DNA from: Acidilobaceae archaeon | GTDB lineage: Archaea > Thermoproteota > Thermoprotei_A > Sulfolobales > Acidilobaceae | Reading direction: 5' to 3' | DNA: 6,339 bases | Assembly (NCBI GenBank): GCA_027057815.1 | Contig: JALURD010000038.1 | Span: 1 to 6,339 of the forward strand | Part shown: in pieces, positions 1 through 4,166 of the stretch | How positions within the stretch are numbered: the first letter of the stretch is position 1 | Layout: each line of letters begins with the position of its first letter | Program-made: the position numbers and the translations under genes | The notes under the pieces: generated by a model | The model's database searches: none | What the model was told of the DNA's origin: nothing | What the model saw: only the letters and a program-made list of their open reading frames with translations

Positions 1-1
1 T

Positions 2-196
2 CTGAGGCTCCCCGGGATCCCGGAGGAGCAGTCACAGCTCCGCCTCGAGCTTTGGAGGATAGTCGAGGAGCAGCTCCAGCGGCCACGGGGATCCCAGGGG
101 CTACTGGTAGTAGTGGTCCCTGGATACTGCAGGGTCCAAGCATACACAGCCCTCCTCAAGGCTATCATAGACCAGTGCAGGGGATCCTCCGGCTAG
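2..196 (+). CDS. 3' end of an unrecognised protein (partial)
   Basis: An open frame runs from the window edge to a TAG at 194-196 and gives the last 64 residues of a protein. I chose this frame because it reads like a folded domain: an amphipathic, Glu/Leu-rich helix (residues about 8-28, ending IVEEQLQRP), then a strongly hydrophobic strand (LLVVVVPGY, about 36-44), then another helix (YTALLKAIIDQC, about 49-60). The alternative frame reading through to about 204 is Pro/Gly/Ser-rich and less protein-like. The strand-helix pattern suggests the end of an alpha/beta domain, but I recognise no family and assign no function. It contains three GGATCC sites, two of them full GGGATCCC. The stop lies 71 bases before the GTG start of the next gene. 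Confidence 0.5.
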   Translation: MRLPGIPEEQSQLRLELWRIVEEQLQRPRGSQGLLVVVVPGYCRVQAYTALLKAIIDQCRGSSG

Positions 197-206
197 GGTG
201 CTAACC

Positions 207-251
207 GGGAATTACCTAGCCGTGCCCCCGAATTCCCCTGTGACGGTAATT
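207..251. repeat. Two overlapping inverted repeats upstream of the WhiP-like gene
   Basis: GGGAATT at 207-213 pairs perfectly with AATTCCC at 231-237, and the overlapping AATTACC at 210-216 pairs with GGTAATT at 245-251. The two pairings share bases 210-213, so they are mutually exclusive as hairpins but could both be protein-binding half-sites. They fill most of the 197-267 gap. I see no strong TATA box here; AATTACC itself (210-216) would place transcription start near 240 and is a weak candidate. An autoregulatory operator or an origin-associated site is possible but is inference. Confidence 0.35.
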
Positions 252-267
252 ATTGCGAGGGGTAGCT

Positions 268-1011
268 GTGGATGAGCGTGAGTATTGGGAGATAGCCAGG
301 GAACTCGTGGAGGATAGGCTAGAGAGGAGGCCGAGGCTCGGGCCGCGTAGCAGGCTCGTCGACGCCATAATGGTGCTCCTCCTCTCCAAGCCCATGAGGG
401 CTGCGGAGATAGCCGCGGTCTTCGGCCTCGAGAGTAAGTACGTTTCGAGCTACCTCTCCTACTGGAAGGCACGAGGCTACGTCGACTACGACGCGGGCCT
501 CTGGTACTTGACCCCGAAGGGCGAGGAGTATGCCTACTCCGTCGTGGAGAGGGCCAAGAGGGCTGTTAGGAGTGAGCTTGAAGCCATAGCACGTCAACTT
601 GCATCCGAACAGATTAGTCCGACAGTAAACGACAAGAGAGCAAGGGCCAGAAGGAGGCAAGCCAGCGAATTCCAGTCATTCATTGCCGCTCAAACCAGTG
701 TTGTCGACAATAAACGACAAGACAGAATCTCCACCGTGGTATGCGCCCTTGAAGCCCTCAAGGATCAGATTGAGGACGACGAGTTCGAGGTAGTAAACGC
801 ATTGCTCTCCCATTACGCTAGGTGGGGGAGCACATACCTATACGTGGACCAGCTCCAGGAGAGGCTTCAAGCCGACTACACCTGGCTCATGAAGGCGTTG
901 AGGAGGCTCCAAGCGAAGAACCTCGTGTACATCTACACAGATCCAAGGCTGGGCCTGAGGGTGGGTCTCAGCAGGAGGCTGAAGGAGATACTCAGAAACT
1001 GCGGCGCATAG
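268..1011 (+). CDS. whiP: Two-winged-helix DNA-binding protein, probable replication initiator WhiP
   Basis: The protein has about 247 residues from GTG 268; the frame also opens at TTG 253 (252 residues). I prefer 268 because GAGGGGT lies just upstream of it at a suitable distance. Counting from 253, residues about 35-100 form a winged helix: helix, ALLxKPMRAAEIA-like turn, recognition helix SKYVSSYLSYWKARGYV, wing with LWYLTPKGEEY. A basic linker (KRARARRRQ, about 128-136) follows, and residues about 160-250 form a second winged helix (YVDQLQERL..., MKALRRLQAKNLVYIYTDP, wing). Two winged helices joined by a basic linker match WhiP, the Cdt1-like crenarchaeal initiator that binds an origin in Sulfolobus. 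This rests on architecture and general resemblance, not on a diagnostic motif; a two-domain MarR/ArsR-like regulator is the alternative. The linker DNA (about 600-730) is more AT-rich than its neighbours, and the gene holds no GGGATCCC copy. Confidence 0.6.
   Translation: MDEREYWEIARELVEDRLERRPRLGPRSRLVDAIMVLLLSKPMRAAEIAAVFGLESKYVSSYLSYWKARGYVDYDAGLWYLTPKGEEYAYSVVERAKRAVRSELEAIARQLASEQISPTVNDKRARARRRQASEFQSFIAAQTSVVDNKRQDRISTVVCALEALKDQIEDDEFEVVNALLSHYARWGSTYLYVDQLQERLQADYTWLMKALRRLQAKNLVYIYTDPRLGLRVGLSRRLKEILRNCGA
626..722 (+). repeat. 12-bp direct repeat TAAACGACAAGA, two copies out of frame
   Basis: TAAACGACAAGA occurs at 626-637 and 711-722, both in the linker-coding part of the WhiP-like gene. 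The offset is 85 bases, not a multiple of three, so the copies encode different residues (VNDKR and NKRQD). Protein-level selection therefore does not explain the identity. It may be chance in an AT-richer patch, or a DNA site. Confidence 0.4.
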
Positions 1012-1099
1012 GAGAACTAGCATAGTCATCTACTCCTACAAGTGACGCGTACTATTGCATCCTGGCTTGGCGAGCTCGCTGGACCGGCTGGGAGCCCGT

Positions 1100-1133
1100 A
1101 TAATACCTGTTTGGCTAACGGCAGAGGTATTAT
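1100..1133. repeat. 9-bp inverted repeat ahead of the lipoylation operon
   Basis: ATAATACCT (1100-1108) and AGGTATTAT (1125-1133) are perfect reverse complements separated by 16 bases. They lie in the 256-base gap between the WhiP-like gene and the lipoyl-domain gene. The right arm overlaps a TATA-like stretch, TATTATTA (1128-1135), which would place transcription start near 1155-1160 and leave a leader of about 110 bases. A repressor operator, or an RNA stem if the region is transcribed from further upstream, are both possible. A smaller hairpin (AGCCC-GCCG-GGGCT, 1163-1176) and a tandem AAGCCCGCC (1151-1159 and 1162-1170) follow. I see no gene in 1012-1267. Confidence 0.4.
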
Positions 1134-1209
1134 TAGACAAAAGAGACTTGAAGCCCGCCCCAAGCCCGCCGGGGCTCTTCTCTGGCAGTGGAGGTAGTCG
1201 TATACTCTA

Positions 1210-1229
1210 TAACCGGAGTCAGCCGGTTA
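1210..1229. repeat. 7-bp inverted repeat / hairpin 40 bases before the lipoyl-domain gene
   Basis: TAACCGG (1210-1216) and CCGGTTA (1223-1229) flank a 6-base loop, AGTCAG. The left arm abuts a second TATA-like segment (CTATAA, 1207-1212), which would start transcription near 1235-1240 and give a leader of about 30 bases. A site sitting on the candidate TATA would suit a repressor; a short RNA stem in a longer leader is the alternative. Confidence 0.35.
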
Positions 1230-1267
1230 ATCGAAACTGTAGGAATAGGGCTGGAAGGGTGCCGCTA

Positions 1268-1525
1268 ATGCCTAGGGTAGTTGATGTGAGGGTACCCCAA
1301 GACCTCTGGCCTCGTAGGGCGGACTGGAGGGGCAAAGTGGTGGCTGTTCACGCCACGCCGGGCTCCCGCGTCTCAGAGGGGGATCCCCTGGCTGAGGTTG
1401 AGATTGAGAAGGCTGTCCTGGTCCTTGAGTCACCTGTTTCCGGGGTGGTAGTGGAGGTCTCCGTGACGGTTGGCGATGAGGTCGGTCCCGGGGATGTAGT
1501 GGCTAGGATTGAGGTGCCTGGGTAG
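1268..1525 (+). CDS. Stand-alone lipoyl domain protein (lipoyl carrier)
   Basis: This 85-residue protein is a complete single lipoyl/biotinyl-attachment domain and nothing else. The attachment lysine is Lys48 in EIEKAVLVLESP, which matches the DKA-type lipoyl turn rather than the biotin MKM motif. The conserved glycines lie 16 residues before (Gly32) and 11 after (Gly59), as in E2 lipoyl domains. Its N-terminus (VRVPQDLWP) resembles that of the E2 starting at 6255 (VVVPELWNP). At 85 residues it is shorter than GcvH (about 125) and lacks the E2 subunit-binding and catalytic domains. I chose ATG 1268, preceded by GGAAGGGTG; the frame stays open back to 1055, but residues upstream are low-complexity and domain-like sequence begins exactly here. 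It heads the operon, and its TAG shares a base with the lipA start. Likely roles are a substrate for, or an assembly scaffold of, the downstream lipoylation enzymes (inference). Confidence 0.85.
   Translation: MPRVVDVRVPQDLWPRRADWRGKVVAVHATPGSRVSEGDPLAEVEIEKAVLVLESPVSGVVVEVSVTVGDEVGPGDVVARIEVPG
1511..1516 (+). promoter_or_regulatory. Ribosome binding site that supports the GTG start of lipA
   Basis: GAGGTG lies inside the end of the lipoyl-domain gene, 8 bases before the GTG at 1525. It is a full match to the core of the archaeal GGAGGTGA consensus and supports the TAGTG stop-start overlap. Confidence 0.65.
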
Positions 1526-2394
1526 TGGATGCAAAGGCCAGGATAAAGGTCAGGCTCACCCCGGGGTTCGCCCGGGTCAAGGGCACCCTCCTCAAGCACG
1601 GCATCGCTACGGTGTGCGAGGAGGCCCTATGCCCGAATATAGGGGAGTGCTGGGGGTCCGGGACAGCGACCTTCATGCTCATGGGTGACGTGTGCACTAG
1701 GGGGTGTAGGTTCTGCTACGTCCGCAAGGGGAGACCAGCCCCCTTGGATCCAAGTGAGCCCCTACGGGTGGCCAGGGCGGCAAGAGAGTTAGGGTTGAGG
1801 TATGTGACACTCACCTCCGTCACCAGGGACGACCTACCCGATGGTGGTGCCTCCCACTTCGCTGCCACCGTGAAGGCGCTTAAGCGCGAAATACCTGGGG
1901 TAGTGGTCGAGGCTCTCATACCGGATTTCAGAGGATCCCTCGAGGCCCTCAGGATTGTAGTGGACTCTGGCGTCGATGTGCTGGCGCATAACATTGAGAC
2001 TGTTAGGAGGCTGACCCCCCTCGTGAGGGATCCCAGGGCTAGTTATGAGAGGAGCCTATGGGTGTTGAGGGAGGCCAAAAGGCTCAGGCCCCGGCTGGTC
2101 ACCAAGTCATCGATACTTGTAGGTTTGGGGGAGACCATGGAGGAGGTGGTGGAGGCCATGATGGACCTGAGAGAGGCCGGTGTTGACATCCTGGTCATAT
2201 CCCAGTACCTCAGGCCTAGCAGGCGCCAAGCTCCAGTTGCGAGGTACTACTCGATGGATGACTTCAAACGCCTAGAGCGCGAGGGGTACAGGCTGGGGTT
2301 CGCCTACGTCCTAGCCCACCCCATGGCGAGGACTTCATATAAGGCGTGGGAGGCCTACCAGGCCGCGGTGAGGGCGCTGAGTAATGCCGGCTAG
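1525..2394 (+). CDS. lipA: Lipoyl synthase (radical SAM)
   Basis: LipA inserts two sulfur atoms at C6 and C8 of an octanoyl group already attached to a lipoyl domain, using SAM and two 4Fe-4S clusters. Both cluster motifs are intact: the auxiliary cluster CX4CX5C at Cys31, Cys36 and Cys42 (CEEALCPNIGEC), and the radical-SAM CX3CX2C at Cys57, Cys61 and Cys64 (CTRGCRFC). Other family marks are TLTSVTRDDLPDGGA, HNIETVRRLTPLVRDPRASY, KSSILVGLGET and ISQYLRPS. The C-terminal RSSY motif, which supplies a serine ligand to the auxiliary cluster, reads RTSY (269-272), so one of its two serines is Thr. The protein has 289 residues with a short N-terminus. The GTG at 1525 shares a base with the preceding TAG, and the 3' end overlaps the next gene by 11 bases, so translation is probably coupled. 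Confidence 0.95.
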   Translation: MDAKARIKVRLTPGFARVKGTLLKHGIATVCEEALCPNIGECWGSGTATFMLMGDVCTRGCRFCYVRKGRPAPLDPSEPLRVARAARELGLRYVTLTSVTRDDLPDGGASHFAATVKALKREIPGVVVEALIPDFRGSLEALRIVVDSGVDVLAHNIETVRRLTPLVRDPRASYERSLWVLREAKRLRPRLVTKSSILVGLGETMEEVVEAMMDLREAGVDILVISQYLRPSRRQAPVARYYSMDDFKRLEREGYRLGFAYVLAHPMARTSYKAWEAYQAAVRALSNAG

Positions 2395-3184
2395 GCTCAG
2401 AGTCATAGTAGACGGTCCCCGGGACCCCCGGCTGAACATGGCTATAGACGAGGCTATAGCCAGGCAGAGGCGTAGTGTCGGAGTAGACACGCTGAGAATC
2501 TACATGTGGAGGCCGACGGGTGTAACAGTCGGTAGGTCCCAGAGCCTCGCGGGATCCCTCAGGCTAGGCGAGGTCTACAGGAGGGGGTACGTGGCGGTCA
2601 GGAGGCCCACGGGTGGAGCGGCGCTCCTCCACGACTCCCGTTGGGAGATCACATACAGCGTAGTACTCTCCACAGGCCACCCCCTAGCCGAGCTCGGAGT
2701 AGTCGAGTCAGCGGCGGCCATAGCCGAGGGCGTGGCTGAAGCCGTCAGGCTCCTGGGGCTTCGGGCTAGGGTCAGGCTTAAAGCCCGGGATCCCGGGGCC
2801 CGCCGCAATCTATGCTTGGAAATCCCTGGAGCAAGTGACGTACTAGTGGGGGGCAGGAAGGTCTCGGGCAGCGCTCAGGCACGCCTCGAGGGATCCCTGC
2901 TCCAGCATGGGACGCTAATGTTACGCCTCAACCCAGGCGACTGGGCCGCGGTAATCAAGGGCGCCACGCCCGAGAGAGTCTCTAGAGTAGCGGCTGGCCT
3001 CGCAGACTACGGAGTAGAGGCGGGGATCCCGGAGGTAGTGGAAGCGTTGATTCAAGGCTTCGAGAAGGCCCTCGATGCCAGAGCGTCCCCGGGATCCCTC
3101 ACCGGCGAGGAGGTCTCCCTAGCCATCAACCTGTTGCAGGGGAAGTACTCGAGTCACGGATGGTCGTTCCCGCCTCAACTCTGA
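2384..3184 (+). CDS. lipM: LipM-like octanoyltransferase (BPL/LPL family)
   Basis: This 266-residue protein belongs to the biotin/lipoate ligase fold family. It has NMAIDEA (18-24), RRPTGGAALLHD (73-84; LipM usually has GGRA), GGRKVSGSAQAR (156-167) with the acyl-binding Lys159, and LLQHGTLML (172-180). Its only cysteine, Cys144 in NLCLEIPGASDV, lies just before the GRKVSGSAQ strand, where Bacillus LipM carries its catalytic cysteine. That and the Q following GSA favour an octanoyl-ACP-type amidotransferase over an ATP-dependent ligase. The end, GKYSSHGWSFPP, matches the usual terminal KYxxxxW motif of LipM, so the protein is full length. ATG 2384 overlaps lipA by 11 bases with GGTGAGG upstream. 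The acyl donor is uncertain because archaea generally lack type II fatty acid synthesis. It carries five GGGATCCC sites. Confidence 0.75.
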   Translation: MPARLRVIVDGPRDPRLNMAIDEAIARQRRSVGVDTLRIYMWRPTGVTVGRSQSLAGSLRLGEVYRRGYVAVRRPTGGAALLHDSRWEITYSVVLSTGHPLAELGVVESAAAIAEGVAEAVRLLGLRARVRLKARDPGARRNLCLEIPGASDVLVGGRKVSGSAQARLEGSLLQHGTLMLRLNPGDWAAVIKGATPERVSRVAAGLADYGVEAGIPEVVEALIQGFEKALDARASPGSLTGEEVSLAINLLQGKYSSHGWSFPPQL

Positions 3185-3410
3185 GGCTCCTTGGGGGATC
3201 CCTCGTGGGTGGTGCTCTAGTCCTCCTTGAGCGCGGGGGATCCCCCCAGTATAATCTAGCTCTTGAGGAGGCCCTGCTAAGAGTCGTTGTGGAGGAGAGA
3301 GGCATAGCTCTTGTGAGGGTGTGGGTTAACCCGGCCTCAGTGATTGTAGGGTACAGTTTGGCGCCATGCGTGGAGGTGGAGTGTAGCGAGGCCAGGAGGC
3401 TCGGGATCCC
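2551..3410. repeat. Dense cluster of the palindrome GGGATCCC (8 copies)
   Basis: Copies start at 2551, 2787, 2890, 3023, 3091, 3195, 3237 and 3403. The copies at 14, 88, 1380, 2027, 4791 and 4933 lie outside this cluster, and partial GGATCC cores are at 182, 1746 and 1933. Some extend: CCGGGATCCCGG at 12-23, a 14-bp palindrome CCCGGGATCCCGGG at 2784-2797, and GGGGGATCCCCC at 3235-3246. Inside genes the octamer appears in different frames, read as GSL, DP or IP, so it is a DNA-level signal and not a peptide repeat. Confidence 0.85.
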
Positions 3411-4020
3411 CGTAGTCAGGAGGATAACTGGAGGCGGAGCAGTCTACCACGACTACGGCAATATTAACGTCTCATTATTCATCCCAAGGAGGATGGACGT
3501 TGAGTCGGTCTACAAGCTGGGCACCTCCGTAGTTATAGAGGCGCTGTCGAGGCTAGGCTTGAAGGCTCATGTCGAGAACGTTAGTGATGTTGTTGTAGGC
3601 GAGTGGAAGGTCTCAGGCTCGGCCGCGGCGATTAAGGCCAAAGCCTCCCTCTACCACGCCACACTCCTAGTCAAGGCCAACATGGACTTGTTAAGGAGAC
3701 TTGTCAAGCCAAGGCTCGACAGGGTGCTCATTGGCGAGGTCACTCCGGCCAAATACAATCCTGCTAATCTCTCAGATCTGAAGCCCGGCGTGACAGTCAA
3801 TGACGCCGTCGAGGCCCTTGTAGACTCAGCCCTCGACGCTCTCGGCGTAGATGTGATGGGTGAATGCGATGATCCCGCCCAGCTACTCTTAAGGAGAGCT
3901 GATGGCGAGGCGGTTAAGCTTTACGAGTCGAAGTACTCGACTAGAGAGTGGACGTACATAGGTCCATCATGGCTCGAAGCCCCGCGCCGTAGATGCCTAG
4001 AGGCCTCTCACCCTTCATAA
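3160..4020 (+). CDS. lplA: LplA-like lipoate-protein ligase, catalytic domain only
   Basis: LplA activates lipoate with ATP to lipoyl-AMP and transfers it to the lipoyl-domain lysine. Family marks are YNLALEEALL (31-40), RRITGGGAVYHDYGNINVSLF (87-107), the lysine motif EWKVSGSAA (148-156, Lys150) and YHATLLVK (165-172), where HGTLL is usual, so Gly is replaced by Ala. The position matching LipM Cys144 has no cysteine, which favours a ligase over an amidotransferase. The protein has 286 residues and ends shortly after KYSTREWTYIG (258-268), so the C-terminal accessory domain of E. coli-type LplA is absent. In Thermoplasma that domain is a separate protein, LplB; none is visible here. The ATG at 3160 overlaps the previous gene by 25 bases. 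GTG 3205, preceded by GGGGGATC and removing 15 residues, is a reasonable alternative start. Confidence 0.85.
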   Translation: MVVPASTLRLLGGSLVGGALVLLERGGSPQYNLALEEALLRVVVEERGIALVRVWVNPASVIVGYSLAPCVEVECSEARRLGIPVVRRITGGGAVYHDYGNINVSLFIPRRMDVESVYKLGTSVVIEALSRLGLKAHVENVSDVVVGEWKVSGSAAAIKAKASLYHATLLVKANMDLLRRLVKPRLDRVLIGEVTPAKYNPANLSDLKPGVTVNDAVEALVDSALDALGVDVMGECDDPAQLLLRRADGEAVKLYESKYSTREWTYIGPSWLEAPRRRCLEASHPS

Positions 4021-4038
4021 ATACCACAATAGTGGGAG

Positions 4039-4043
4039 TTTTT
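4039..4043 (+). terminator. T-tract terminator after the lipoylation operon
   Basis: TTTTT begins 19 bases after the TAA of the LplA-like gene, within GGAGTTTTTAATTC, and no hairpin precedes it. Archaeal RNA polymerase can terminate on T-tracts alone, so this is a plausible but short end signal before the separate promoter of the E1 gene. Confidence 0.4.
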
Positions 4044-4071
4044 AATTCAGGAGCCTCGGATAATAAACAAC

Positions 4072-4081
4072 TTGTTAACAA
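4072..4081. repeat. Perfect 10-bp palindrome in the E1 promoter region
   Basis: TTGTTAACAA lies about 30 bases upstream of the TATA box. Together with the 7-bp inverted repeat at 4087-4108 it makes the upstream region a candidate operator array. Confidence 0.35.
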
Positions 4082-4086
4082 TTGAA

Positions 4087-4108
4087 TATTTCATCTTATA
4101 TTGAAATA
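4087..4108. repeat. Inverted repeat overlapping the BRE of the E1 promoter
   Basis: TATTTCA (4087-4093) and TGAAATA (4102-4108) are perfect reverse complements with an 8-base spacer. The right arm covers the BRE, so a bound protein would compete with TFB. The left arm is also part of the smaller symmetric element TGAA-TAT-TTCA (4083-4093). Confidence 0.45.
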
Positions 4109-4117
4109 GATTTATAT
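4103..4117 (+). promoter_or_regulatory. BRE/TATA promoter of the E1-E2 operon
   Basis: GAAATAGA (4103-4110, BRE) followed by TTTATAT (4111-4117, TATA box) is a good match to the crenarchaeal promoter pattern. It predicts transcription start near 4139-4143 and a leader of about 25 bases. The surrounding 4021-4166 gap is markedly more AT-rich than the genes beside it. Confidence 0.7.
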
Positions 4118-4153
4118 CAGTATACAATAATATATCCATCGTCCTCACGCGTC

Positions 4154-4161
4154 GGGTGGTG
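4154..4161 (+). promoter_or_regulatory. Ribosome binding site of the E1 gene
   Basis: GGGTGGTG lies 5 bases before the ATG at 4167 and resembles GGAGGTGA. It supports this start and implies that the E1 mRNA is leadered, in line with the TATA position. Confidence 0.55.
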
Positions 4162-4166
4162 TATTT

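Noticed and set aside
319..660. Open reading frame of 113 codons on the - strand
   Set aside because: It lies opposite the WhiP-like gene, has no recognisable domain, and its product reads as a shadow of GC-rich coding sequence.
1151..1176. Possible tRNA or small RNA gene in the GC-rich hairpin region
   Set aside because: No acceptor/anticodon/T-arm pattern and no C/D box pair could be found; it is only a 5-bp stem and a short tandem repeat.
1055..1267. N-terminal extension of the lipoyl-domain protein to TTG 1055
   Set aside because: The 71 extra residues are Pro/Ser/Arg-rich with no domain character, there is no ribosome binding site, and the lipoyl domain begins exactly at ATG 1268.
1716..1994. 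Open reading frame of 92 codons on the - strand
   Set aside because: It is antisense to lipA, whose motifs are unambiguous, and its Ser/Thr-rich product is typical of a reverse-strand shadow.
3180..3190. TCTGAGGCTCC shared between 1-11 and 3180-3190, each followed by GGGATCCC
   Set aside because: The identity is only 11 bases and diverges at once; common codons plus the overrepresented octamer explain it without a duplication.
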